From the NCBI RefSeq assembly GCF_000764225.1, contig NZ_JQED01000042.1:1-64000 (forward strand): 64,000 nt of DNA. The letters are read 5' to 3'. This DNA comes from Colwellia psychrerythraea (GTDB lineage: Bacteria; Pseudomonadota; Gammaproteobacteria; Enterobacterales; Alteromonadaceae). Positions 7,789-16,008 of the stretch are shown here, in pieces. A model generated the notes under the pieces. The model was given only the letters and a program-made list of their open reading frames with translations, made no database searches and was not told where the DNA came from. Both the position numbers and the translations under genes were made by a program. How positions within the stretch are numbered: the stretch's first letter is position 1; the number at the start of each line of letters is the position of its first letter.

Positions 7789-8550
7789 ATGCTTAACATG
7801 AACAACATTTCTAGAATTTACCAAAGTGATACTATTCAGACTCACGCTTTAAGAGACTTTTCATTAAGAGTAAATGAGGGAGAGTTTGTTGCAGTAACTG
7901 GTCCTTCGGGCTCTGGAAAATCTACTTTTCTAAATGTTGCAGGGTTATTAGACAACTTTGACCGAGGACAGTATGAGTTAGATGGTGTGAGTGTGCAGGG
8001 TTTAAAAGATGATGAGCTTTCGCGCTTAAGAAATGAAAAGATAGGTTTCATCTTTCAAAATTATAACCTGATACCAGATTATAGTATTTTTGATAATGTA
8101 GATATGCCACTACGTTACCGTGGTTTTAGTGCGAGTGAGCGAAAGCGTAGAGTTGAACAAGCCCTAGAGAAAGTCGGCTTAGCGTCAAGGTTCAAATACC
8201 TACCAAGTCAGCTATCAGGCGGTCAGCAGCAACGTGTAGCTATTGCGAGAGCATTGGCTGGAGAACCTAAAATATTACTCGCCGATGAGCCAACGGGTAA
8301 CCTTGATTCACTAATGGCACGTCAAGTGATGGAAATATTGCACAATCTAAACAACGATGGCGCTACCATCATTATGGTTACCCATGATCCAGACCAAGCA
8401 CGTGAAGTAAATCGCAATGTACAAGTGATAGATGGTCAACTTGCTGATTTTAAAATCTACGCACCGTTAGGCCGCTCTTCTGAAGTTAAAAGTAAAACAA
8501 TTTCTGAAGCGGCGAGTGCAGCAGTCGCTGAGGAGGTGGAAAATGCCTAA
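7789..8550 (+). CDS. ABC transporter ATP-binding protein (MacB/LolD family)
   Basis: A 253-residue cytoplasmic ATPase. Walker A is GPSGSGKST (about 39-47), the Q-loop is FIFQNYNLIP, the signature is LSGGQQQRVAIARAL, Walker B and its Glu are ILLADEPTGNLDS, and the switch His lies in MVTHD. This is the MacB/LolD/FtsE subgroup, which powers mechanotransmission exporters with FtsX-like permeases. The C-terminus has about 20 extra residues rich in Ala, Glu and Ser. The last 8 bp overlap the first permease gene. With the upstream adaptor it predicts a tripartite MacAB-like exporter whose permease is on separate chains. The substrate is unknown. Confidence 0.93.
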   Translation: MLNMNNISRIYQSDTIQTHALRDFSLRVNEGEFVAVTGPSGSGKSTFLNVAGLLDNFDRGQYELDGVSVQGLKDDELSRLRNEKIGFIFQNYNLIPDYSIFDNVDMPLRYRGFSASERKRRVEQALEKVGLASRFKYLPSQLSGGQQQRVAIARALAGEPKILLADEPTGNLDSLMARQVMEILHNLNNDGATIIMVTHDPDQAREVNRNVQVIDGQLADFKIYAPLGRSSEVKSKTISEAASAAVAEEVENA

Positions 8551-9841
8551 TGACAGTATGTTTTTTTATAACCTCACTTTAGCAATGCAGAGTTTTAAGC
8601 GAGCTCCCACTCTGTATTTTTTAATCATTCTTACCCTGTCTATTGGTGTTGGTGTAATGTGTGCAAACCTTGCTCTAGTTAACTCTATGGCAAGTGACCC
8701 AATACCAGAAAAAAGTGCGAATTTATTTCATATTAATATGAATACTTGGCCTGATGACCAACCACCAGATGAGCCCATGCACATACTGCGCTATAGAGAC
8801 GCAATGGCGGTCACGAAATCTAACTTAACCAAAGGCAGCGCAGTTTTTTATGCTTCAGGTGTTTACGCTAGAGATGCTGAATCGAGCAGTATGAAACGTT
8901 TTGATTCAGAGGTGAGAGCCACAACCCCAGGTTTTTTTGAACTCACTAATGCTCCTTTTGCTTATGGCTCGGCATTTGAAAACAGTACAGGCATGGAAAT
9001 AGTGATTGGTGATGAATTAAACCAAAAGATATTTGCCGGTAAAAACAGCGTCGGTAAAACACTCGAACTAGATGGCGAATTGCTTACCATTGTTGGAGTG
9101 TTGAAACCTTGGCTTTTACGTCCTCTATTTTACCACCCAACAGAAGGACGAGCCTTTAACTTAACTGATGATATCTTTGCACCACTTGAAACAGCGATAG
9201 ATTTAGGTTGGTCGATACATGCGCGAAGCTCATCTGCTGTTAATTACACAGGCATTGAAGAAACACGTGATAAAGATGTTTATTATTTGCAAGCATGGGT
9301 TGAGTTAGCAGATATTAATCAAAAACCTGCATTGCAAAGCTACTTAGATAACTATAGCCAACAGCTCAAAGACGCTGGAGAACATCCTTTAGCAATAAAA
9401 AATGAACTACATAATGTCAATGAATGGTTAAAAGTAAATAAGGTTGTTGACCAAAAAGTTTTGGCGTTCACTTTAGCTTCGGTTTTATTTTTGTCTGTCT
9501 GTATTTTCAATGCCAGTAGCTTACTTCTTTCACGATTTCATGCGGCAAAGTTTGAAGTGGGTTTACGACGCGCGATAGGGGCGAGCAATCGACATATGCT
9601 GGTACAGGGATTAACAGAGAGTGTGTTATTAGGTTTTTTTACTGGGGTAGTAGCGTTAGTGCTAAGTTGGTTATTTCTCAAGTTATCTGTGCAGTTCCTA
9701 CCACGGTTGGCCAATATTGCTGTACTGGAGCCTAAGCTATTGGTGTTAGGCATGTTATTGGCATTGGTTACTTCTATCGCTAGCGCGCTATACCCGATAT
9801 ACCGAGCTAATTGTTACAGCATTTCTGCTGAGCTTAAATAG
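8543..9841 (+). CDS. FtsX/MacB-type ABC transporter permease 1
   Basis: I chose the ATG at 8543 (432 residues) because a perfect GAGGAGGTG Shine-Dalgarno lies just before it and it overlaps the ATPase stop by 8 bp. One N-terminal transmembrane helix (about 20-42) is followed by a large periplasmic MacB-like domain (about 45-310). Three C-terminal helices come last, the FtsX fold, with 'FEVGLRRAIGASNRHML' before the second of them, as in MacB-type permeases. It probably pairs with the next gene product as a heterodimer energised by the ATPase at 7789. Substrate unknown. Confidence 0.88.
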   Translation: MPNDSMFFYNLTLAMQSFKRAPTLYFLIILTLSIGVGVMCANLALVNSMASDPIPEKSANLFHINMNTWPDDQPPDEPMHILRYRDAMAVTKSNLTKGSAVFYASGVYARDAESSSMKRFDSEVRATTPGFFELTNAPFAYGSAFENSTGMEIVIGDELNQKIFAGKNSVGKTLELDGELLTIVGVLKPWLLRPLFYHPTEGRAFNLTDDIFAPLETAIDLGWSIHARSSSAVNYTGIEETRDKDVYYLQAWVELADINQKPALQSYLDNYSQQLKDAGEHPLAIKNELHNVNEWLKVNKVVDQKVLAFTLASVLFLSVCIFNASSLLLSRFHAAKFEVGLRRAIGASNRHMLVQGLTESVLLGFFTGVVALVLSWLFLKLSVQFLPRLANIAVLEPKLLVLGMLLALVTSIASALYPIYRANCYSISAELK

Positions 9842-9861
9842 CTAGCTCATGAGGAAAAATT

Positions 9862-11076
9862 ATGAATATTAAAGCACTACTTAAATCTTTGTTGCTCAGA
9901 AAATTTACCACCGGCCTATTAATATTACAATTATCTATAACGTTAGGTTTGTTAATTAACAGTGTCATTTTAGCGTTAGATACTAACAATAAATTATCGC
10001 AAGAAACGGGCTTAGATATAGAAAATACCTTAATTGTTTCATTACGCCCTACATCGGGCGAATACCGTAATTTAGACTACTATCGTTCAATTGTAAGTGA
10101 AGACTTACATCAATTAAGTAAGCTTTCAGGTGTTGAAGGTGTATCTCTAGTGAATCAATTACCTATAAATAAAAATGGTATGTTGGGTAACTTTTATGAT
10201 CTAGATGATCCTGAAATTATTCGCAAAGACAAGTACCTACGAGATGTGAAGTTTTTTATATCCAATGAAAACCTTGGTAATACCTTAGCGTTAGCTTTAC
10301 TGGAGGGGCGTTATCTAACGAAAGATGATCAACGAGATTTTGGTGGTAATGAACCAGGGAATATAATTATTACCAATTCACTGAAAAAAGCACTTTATGG
10401 CGACGATTCTGCGTTAGGGCAAGAAACTAATAATGGCCGTATTGTCGGGGTGGTAAAAGATATTATGCTTGATCCGACGATACCGGTAGATAAGCAATAC
10501 GGTGTTTTTGATAATAGATCAATGGAGTTCATTTTTACAGGTCGCTTTTACTTACTAAGAGTGACTCCTGGTCAAGTAGAAACTGTGCGCAATAAAGTAA
10601 CTGACACCATTTTAGCAGTACAAGCTGAGCGTGATATATACAGAATAATAACTATGGCAGAGCATATGAAACGTTTTTATCGTCATGACAAAGGCTTAGC
10701 TGAATTATTTTTATTACTCTGTGGATTAATGTTATTTGTCACTGCGATTAGCAGTTATGCTTATTCACAATTTCATATTTCGCGTCAGAAAAAATACATA
10801 GGTATCAGGCGTGCCTTAGGTGCTCGGAAAAAAGATATTCTTTTGTATGTATTAACAGAAAATTGGTTGGTTTATAGTCTCGGTTGTACATTAGGTTTAA
10901 TGATGGCTTTAGGGTTTAATATTTTATTAAGTCAGTATATTAGCTTGAGTAAACCAGATATTATGTTGTTCATCTTCGCAAGTGTGGTCATTTTTATTGC
11001 CGGTACGGTTGCAACTTTGATCCCTGCAATAAAGACCAGTAATATTCCACCAGTCATTGCTACGAGAACAGTGTAG
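9862..11076 (+). CDS. FtsX/MacB-type ABC transporter permease 2
   Basis: A 404-residue protein with the same four-helix layout as its neighbour: one N-terminal membrane helix (about 15-38), a periplasmic domain (about 40-280), and three C-terminal helices with 'KYIGIRRALGARKKDIL' between the first two. It begins 20 bp after permease 1, with a TGAGGAAAA ribosome binding site. Two different half-size permeases with one ATPase suggest a heterodimeric membrane unit, unlike E. coli MacB, which is a fused homodimer. Confidence 0.88.
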   Translation: MNIKALLKSLLLRKFTTGLLILQLSITLGLLINSVILALDTNNKLSQETGLDIENTLIVSLRPTSGEYRNLDYYRSIVSEDLHQLSKLSGVEGVSLVNQLPINKNGMLGNFYDLDDPEIIRKDKYLRDVKFFISNENLGNTLALALLEGRYLTKDDQRDFGGNEPGNIIITNSLKKALYGDDSALGQETNNGRIVGVVKDIMLDPTIPVDKQYGVFDNRSMEFIFTGRFYLLRVTPGQVETVRNKVTDTILAVQAERDIYRIITMAEHMKRFYRHDKGLAELFLLLCGLMLFVTAISSYAYSQFHISRQKKYIGIRRALGARKKDILLYVLTENWLVYSLGCTLGLMMALGFNILLSQYISLSKPDIMLFIFASVVIFIAGTVATLIPAIKTSNIPPVIATRTV

Positions 11077-11110
11077 ACGTGATTTTAATCGCGCAGATTT
11101 GTAATAATTT

Positions 11111-11145
11111 CCGGTAGCAAAGCGCGAATAAATTCCCGGATACCG
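11111..11145. repeat. REP-like short palindromic element, copy A
   Basis: Between permease 2 and the response regulator gene, the core AGCGCGAATAAATTCCCG is flanked by GGTAGC and GATACC, forming an imperfect hairpin. The core AGCGCGAATAAA recurs in inverted orientation at 19617-19645. This is consistent with a dispersed REP-type repeat, though only two degenerate copies are seen here. Confidence 0.4.
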
Positions 11146-11165
11146 AAAAATTTTAAAGGAAATAA

Positions 11166-12473
11166 ATGCCACAAATATTAGTTGTTGATGATAACCCCGA
11201 TATACTCGAAGCACTTGAGTTGTTATTAAGTTTACATGGTCATACAGTATTAACGGCTGAAAATGAAAAACAAGCGCTATTAGCTGTATCTCATCAACGT
11301 GTTGATCTCGTTATTCAGGATATGAATTTTGCGCAGGGTATTACCTCTGGAAAAGAAGGAAAGTCATTATTTACGACCTTGAAAGCGTTAAATAGTGATT
11401 TACCTATCATCCTCATTACTGCGTGGACTCAGTTAGAAACCGCGATATCCTTGGTGAAAAGTGGCGCAACAGACTACTTACAAAAGCCTTGGGATGATGT
11501 AAAACTGCTTGCTTTAGTCGAAAAATATAGTCAGAAAACTCAAACAAATAAGAGTAAGCACAGCCAAAACGAAAGTAATCAAATAGCAGTAGATGACTTT
11601 ATTTATGAAAGCCAAGAGATGCATACCTTGATAGCTCAAGCGAGCAAAGTTGCAGCTGCAAACGTTAATGTATTAATTACAGGGGCGAATGGCGCAGGTA
11701 AAGAAAAGCTTGCTGATTATATTCATCAACAATCTCCTCGCCATAACAGTGCTTTTATTAAAGTGAATATGGGCGCCTTGCCGCATGAACTGATGGAAGC
11801 AGAGCTTTTTGGTACGGAAAAGGGGGCGTTTACCGGGGCTAATCAAGCAAGGGTTGGTCGTTTTGAAGCCGCCAATGGCGGCACTTTATTTCTGGATGAA
11901 ATTGCTAATTTAACCCTATCGGGTCAAATGAAATTACTGAGGGTTTTGCAAACGGGCGAATTTGAACGCTTAGGCTCTAACACAACATTAAAAGTTGACG
12001 TAAGAGTGCTTAGTGCGACTAATGCAGATCTGCAGTTAGCAGTGCAGCAAGGCACATTTAGAGAAGATTTATATTATCGCCTCAATGTCATAGAGCTACA
12101 CTTACCAGATTTAGCACAGAGAAAAACTGATATTGCTCCGTTAGTGCAATACTTTATCGGTAATGATTATTCATTAAGTGATGAAGCAGTTAAAGCATTA
12201 ACGCATCATAATTGGCCGGGTAATGTTCGTGAATTAGAAAATGCTTGTAAGCGCGCGTTAGTTTTTGCTAATAGTAATATTTTAGCGCCAAGTGACTTTC
12301 AATTGGCTTCGGCTCAAATAGAACCCGCGTTAGATGAAAAGAAAAATATAGAGCAAGTACTGAGAAAACATAAGGGCATTATCAAACATACGGCGCTCGA
12401 GTTAGGGTTAAGTCGACAAGCGTTATATCGCCGCATAGAAAAATATCAAATAGATGTGGACTCATTATGTTAG
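11166..12473 (+). CDS. NtrC-family sigma-54-dependent response regulator
   Basis: 435 residues. The receiver domain (1-118) has acidic residues D8 and D9, phospho-acceptor D52, T85 and K107. The AAA+ domain (about 145-370) has Walker A GANGAGKE (173-180), an intact GAFTGA loop (220-225) that contacts sigma-54, and Walker B with 'LFLDEI' (241-246). The C-terminus is a Fis-type helix-turn-helix ('HTALELGLSRQALYRRI'). It would activate sigma-54 promoters from upstream enhancers when phosphorylated. It lies inside the operon that has a sigma-54 promoter and a palindromic array at its head, so positive autoregulation is the simplest model. The cognate kinase is the next gene. Confidence 0.93.
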   Translation: MPQILVVDDNPDILEALELLLSLHGHTVLTAENEKQALLAVSHQRVDLVIQDMNFAQGITSGKEGKSLFTTLKALNSDLPIILITAWTQLETAISLVKSGATDYLQKPWDDVKLLALVEKYSQKTQTNKSKHSQNESNQIAVDDFIYESQEMHTLIAQASKVAAANVNVLITGANGAGKEKLADYIHQQSPRHNSAFIKVNMGALPHELMEAELFGTEKGAFTGANQARVGRFEAANGGTLFLDEIANLTLSGQMKLLRVLQTGEFERLGSNTTLKVDVRVLSATNADLQLAVQQGTFREDLYYRLNVIELHLPDLAQRKTDIAPLVQYFIGNDYSLSDEAVKALTHHNWPGNVRELENACKRALVFANSNILAPSDFQLASAQIEPALDEKKNIEQVLRKHKGIIKHTALELGLSRQALYRRIEKYQIDVDSLC

Positions 12474-12483
12474 TTGAAGCCAT

Positions 12484-13854
12484 ATGCTAATCGTACAACT
12501 CATTCTCATCAATATTGCTTTTATCATCAGCTACTCTCTGCTATTGCCTAGCTCTCCTTGGTTATTCTCTATAATTTCAATACTATTGATTGCTTTAGCT
12601 GTTATGCGTTATCAGTATTACCATAGGCAAAGTCATCAGATCTTGCAGACGTTATTACATGGCCTACGTAACTTACAAGACGGTGATTTTTCTATTACCT
12701 TAGCGAATAACAAGAGCAACAAAAGTCATAGCCAAGCTGAAGTATTAGCGCTCTTTAATCAAGTAACTGACAAACTAAGACAAGAGAAACAGTCACTTTA
12801 TCAAAGGGAGTTATTACTTGATAAAGTGGTCAATGCCTCGGATGTTGTCACCGTGTTAGTGAATCACAGAGATACCATCATTTTTGCTAACCGCGCTGCT
12901 GAGTACTTCTTTGCTCAGACCAGTATGTTAGGTATGTCTTGGCAAAAGCTATTAACAGAGCACATGCCAGAACTCGGTCAACATGAAGATAAAGGTAATG
13001 CCATTATTCAATTAATGTTAGCAGAGCCTCAATATGGCAGTGGTTACAGTTCTTTTGGGGCAGATGATACCCAATACTCTGATGCTGATGCGAATACAAA
13101 GGTGAAATCTGAGCAGAGTTGGCATTTATCTCGACATCATTTGAAATTGCATGGCAGTCGTCATCAACTCACCTTACTAAAACCCATTACGCAAGCAATG
13201 CATCAACAAGAATTACAAACATGGAAGAAGGTTATAAGAGTCATAAATCATGAGCTTAATAACTCTATCGCACCCATTAGCTCTATGTGTCATAGCGGCA
13301 ATATACTAGCAGAGCGTTTGGCTGAGCCACAATTAACGCGAGTATTTACTACTATTTCTAAACGCATTAATAAATTGGCAGAATTCATTCAAAGTTATAG
13401 CCAACTGGCACGGTTATCGAGACCACAAAAGCAAACCTTTGATTTAATGAAAACCTTAGTACAATTACAGAATTTATATCACTTTACTTTATGTTCTGAT
13501 GATAAGAGTTTGATGTTTTCTGGCGATGAAAGCCAAATTGAACAATTGCTGATTAACTTACTTAAAAATGCACAACAAGCATGCTCTACGCAAAAAACTG
13601 TGCAACCAACTGAAGTGAGTATTAAAAAGCAGCAAGGCCAACTTTGTATTACCGTCAGAGATTTTGGTACAGGCATGCCCGTTGATATATTGCCTAAGGC
13701 TTTTTTGCCTTATTATTCAACTAAAGCGGATGGTAGCGGTATTGGTTTAAGTATTTGCCGGGAAATTATCGATGGTCATCATGGCCAAATTACCTTGAAT
13801 AACCACCCTCAAGGTGGGTTACAAGTTTTGGTGTGGTTACCATTAGACATTTAG
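12484..13854 (+). CDS. Membrane sensor histidine kinase (NtrY/NtrB-like), partner of the upstream regulator
   Basis: 456 residues. Two N-terminal membrane helices (about 3-21 and 26-43) have almost no periplasmic loop, so sensing is probably in or near the membrane or in the cytoplasmic PAS-like region (about 112-235). The H-box is VINHELNNSIAP with phospho-acceptor H256. The ATP-binding domain shows the N-box LLINLLKNAQQA, the G1 box DFGTGMP and the G2 box GSGIGLSIC. The gene starts 10 bp after the regulator stop and closes the operon. The lack of a periplasmic sensor domain suggests a membrane-borne signal, such as envelope stress or a lipophilic compound (inference). Confidence 0.9.
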   Translation: MLIVQLILINIAFIISYSLLLPSSPWLFSIISILLIALAVMRYQYYHRQSHQILQTLLHGLRNLQDGDFSITLANNKSNKSHSQAEVLALFNQVTDKLRQEKQSLYQRELLLDKVVNASDVVTVLVNHRDTIIFANRAAEYFFAQTSMLGMSWQKLLTEHMPELGQHEDKGNAIIQLMLAEPQYGSGYSSFGADDTQYSDADANTKVKSEQSWHLSRHHLKLHGSRHQLTLLKPITQAMHQQELQTWKKVIRVINHELNNSIAPISSMCHSGNILAERLAEPQLTRVFTTISKRINKLAEFIQSYSQLARLSRPQKQTFDLMKTLVQLQNLYHFTLCSDDKSLMFSGDESQIEQLLINLLKNAQQACSTQKTVQPTEVSIKKQQGQLCITVRDFGTGMPVDILPKAFLPYYSTKADGSGIGLSICREIIDGHHGQITLNNHPQGGLQVLVWLPLDI

Positions 13855-14339
13855 CTAGCCATCTATAACCTTCGGGATTAGAGCGTTGACACTCCTTTTG
13901 GATTCTTACCAATAACCTATTATTAGTGGCGCGCTTAGCTTCGTTCATTAGAGCATAAAGCCTCAGTCGGAGAACCAATTCACTGAGAGAAAGTGTCACT
14001 AATATTCTACAAAGACTCTAGCCTTACCTAATCACAATTTTTAAATCAGGTTATATAGACAATGATGGGTAAGTTGCGTATCATTCCGCGCTTAATATGC
14101 TACGGAACTATCTATGTTTGTAAGCTCTGTGCTTGCATAAATCAATAAGTTTGCATGTGTTTGTATTAACATAATTCACTTTGCTGGTAGCTGTGAGTGC
14201 AATGACGACTAAATAAAGTAGATAGAGCAGATAAAAATAAAGCGAAAACTGCATGAGTTTTAGGTGTTATTTTGCAGAAAACATCGAAAAGCAACAAGGC
14301 AGTTGATTAAATTAGCGAAGGAATGAAAAAATTTACACA
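13855..14339. other. Long intergenic region between efflux operon and exopolysaccharide locus (485 bp)
   Basis: The first 150 bp give a minus-strand 69-codon frame (13790-13999) that overlaps the kinase 3' end and lacks support; the segment could be a dispersed repeat or decayed gene. The second half is AT-rich leader DNA with a JUMPstart-like element at 14183-14197. The exopolysaccharide promoter probably lies around 14100-14180, but no clear -35/-10 pair stands out. Confidence 0.5.
14183..14197 (+). promoter_or_regulatory. JUMPstart/ops-like element (RfaH recruitment)
   Basis: CTGGTAGCTGT at 14184-14194 matches the first half of the enterobacterial JUMPstart consensus, which precedes long surface-polysaccharide operons. 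The second half, containing the strict ops octamer GGCGGTAG, is not visible. It sits about 145 bp before wza, in the position expected for a leader element that recruits RfaH to long transcripts. Confidence 0.45.
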
Positions 14340-15467
14340 ATGTTAATATCTTCTAAAAAAATAATTATCTCACTATCGTTATTGTTATTAAGCGGCTGTA
14401 GTATTATCCCCGGTAGCCATATGGAAGGCGTTGATGTAGAACCTGAAACCTCTACGCTTGAACATGATCTCTCAAATATAAATATCTCTGTTATAGACTC
14501 TTCATTAATATCTCGCTTAAACGACAGTCAACAAGCTTATTCTCAAGCTAAAAAATATACGCCAGTCATTACCGACGGCTATGATTACGTGCTGGGTATA
14601 GGCGATGTTTTATCTATCGGTGTTTGGGACCATCCCGAGTTAACTATTCCTGCTGCCGTGCAACGTACTGCAGAATTTGATGGTTTTAGAATTCAAGCCG
14701 ATGGCACTATTACCTATGCCTATGCCGCTAATGTACCCGCTGCCGGTAAAACGATTAGAGAGTTACATAAAGTTTTAGTAGAAAAACTAAGCCAGGTTAT
14801 CGAAAAGCCTCAGATAGATCTTAAAGTGGTGGGCTTTAAAAGCCAAAGAGCTTATGTGACAGGCGAAGTAAAAAAACCAGGGGTGCAAGCAATAAGCGAA
14901 ATACCACTGACCTTAATTGATGCTTTAAATTTAGCAGGCGGTTTAAGTGAGCGGGCTGATTGGAACACGGTTAATTTTACCCGAGGTGATCGTACTGAAA
15001 TTATAAAATTAGACGATTTTTATACCCAAGGTGATATTACTCAAAATCGTTTGCTACAGCATGGCGACATAATCCATGTTAATCGTACTGATAATCAAAA
15101 AGTATTCGTATTAGGTGATGTAAACAAAGCCGGAAGCATTGAGATAAATCGTTATGGTTTAAGTTTGGCTGAAGCGTTAAGTGATGTTGGTGGTTTAAAT
15201 GAACGAACCGCCAATGCTAATGGCGTTTTTGTATTACGTAAACGTCCAGCTAATGAAGAAGGTGTAATCGCCGATGTTTACCAATTACACGCACAAAATG
15301 TAGTTGCGTTAGTATTGGCTGACCAGTTTAAACTGCAACCTCGTGATATTGTTTATGTAACAACGGCTCCTATTGCACGTTGGAATCGTCTAATTAGCCA
15401 ATTAGTCCCTACTGTTGAAGCGCTTGAATCAGTTTCAACGATTAAAACGCAAGGAAACTTCTTCTAA
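14340..15467 (+). CDS. wza: Outer-membrane polysaccharide export lipoprotein Wza
   Basis: 375 residues. A lipoprotein signal peptide ends in LLSGC (Cys20). A polysaccharide export domain begins near residue 80 ('DYVLGIGDVLSIGVWDHPEL') and is followed by SLBB-type repeats ('VYVTGEV'-like 'AYVTGEVKKPGV' and 'VFVLGDVNKAGSI'). The C-terminal part should supply the amphipathic helix of the octameric outer-membrane channel. In the Wzx/Wzy pathway it exports polymer with Wzc. It is the first gene of the locus and its TAA overlaps the ATG of wzb by one base. Confidence 0.93.
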   Translation: MLISSKKIIISLSLLLLSGCSIIPGSHMEGVDVEPETSTLEHDLSNINISVIDSSLISRLNDSQQAYSQAKKYTPVITDGYDYVLGIGDVLSIGVWDHPELTIPAAVQRTAEFDGFRIQADGTITYAYAANVPAAGKTIRELHKVLVEKLSQVIEKPQIDLKVVGFKSQRAYVTGEVKKPGVQAISEIPLTLIDALNLAGGLSERADWNTVNFTRGDRTEIIKLDDFYTQGDITQNRLLQHGDIIHVNRTDNQKVFVLGDVNKAGSIEINRYGLSLAEALSDVGGLNERTANANGVFVLRKRPANEEGVIADVYQLHAQNVVALVLADQFKLQPRDIVYVTTAPIARWNRLISQLVPTVEALESVSTIKTQGNFF

Positions 15468-15907
15468 TGGGTATGTTTAAGTCTATTTTAGTAGTTTGTG
15501 CGGGTAATATTTGTAGAAGTCCAACCGGCGAATACTTATTAAAAGACAAGCTGGCAGACACTGATATCAAAGTATCTTCAGCAGGTTTAACCGCGCTAGT
15601 AGGTAAAGGTGCAGAGGAAACCGCGAGCAATATTGCTTTAACAAATAATATTGATATGAGTGCACATAAAGGGCGCCAGCTGAGTTCTTCGCTCATCGCT
15701 GATAATGATTTGATATTAGTGATGGAAGAGCGCCATTTGAGTGATTTATTAGGGCAATATCCACAGGCACGTGGTAAAACTTTTTTACTAGGTAAATGGA
15801 TTGATGATACTGAAATTCCGGACCCTTATCGTCAAAGCCATGAAGCATTTGAACATGTTTATCAATTAATTGATAAAGCCTGTAGTGCCTGGACTAAGTA
15901 TATTTAG
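15467..15907 (+). CDS. wzb: Low-molecular-weight protein tyrosine phosphatase Wzb
   Basis: 146 residues. The P-loop CAGNICRSPT (CX5R) lies near the N-terminus and the general-acid motif DPYRQ in the C-terminal third, both diagnostic of the family. Wzb dephosphorylates the tyrosine tail of Wzc, and cycling of Wzc phosphorylation is needed for high-level polymer export. Overlap with wza (TAATG) implies translational coupling, and wzc follows about 100 bp later. Length is normal for the family. Confidence 0.93.
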   Translation: MGMFKSILVVCAGNICRSPTGEYLLKDKLADTDIKVSSAGLTALVGKGAEETASNIALTNNIDMSAHKGRQLSSSLIADNDLILVMEERHLSDLLGQYPQARGKTFLLGKWIDDTEIPDPYRQSHEAFEHVYQLIDKACSAWTKYI

Positions 15908-16008
15908 CGCATAATTACTAAGGGAATGATTATCAACCATTCCGAAAATGATTCGCAAAACCCTATATATGAAACAAGATACAATAAATAATAAGAAAAT
16001 TATTAACT

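Noticed and set aside
7800..11080. LolCDE lipoprotein-release system
   Set aside because: The ATPase fits LolD/MacB generally, but the HlyD-type adaptor, the RpoN control and two unlike half-permeases favour an efflux-type exporter over LolCDE.
13790..13999. 69-codon minus-strand frame treated as a gene
   Set aside because: It overlaps the kinase 3' end and has no supported start; kept only as a query about a possible repeat or decayed gene.
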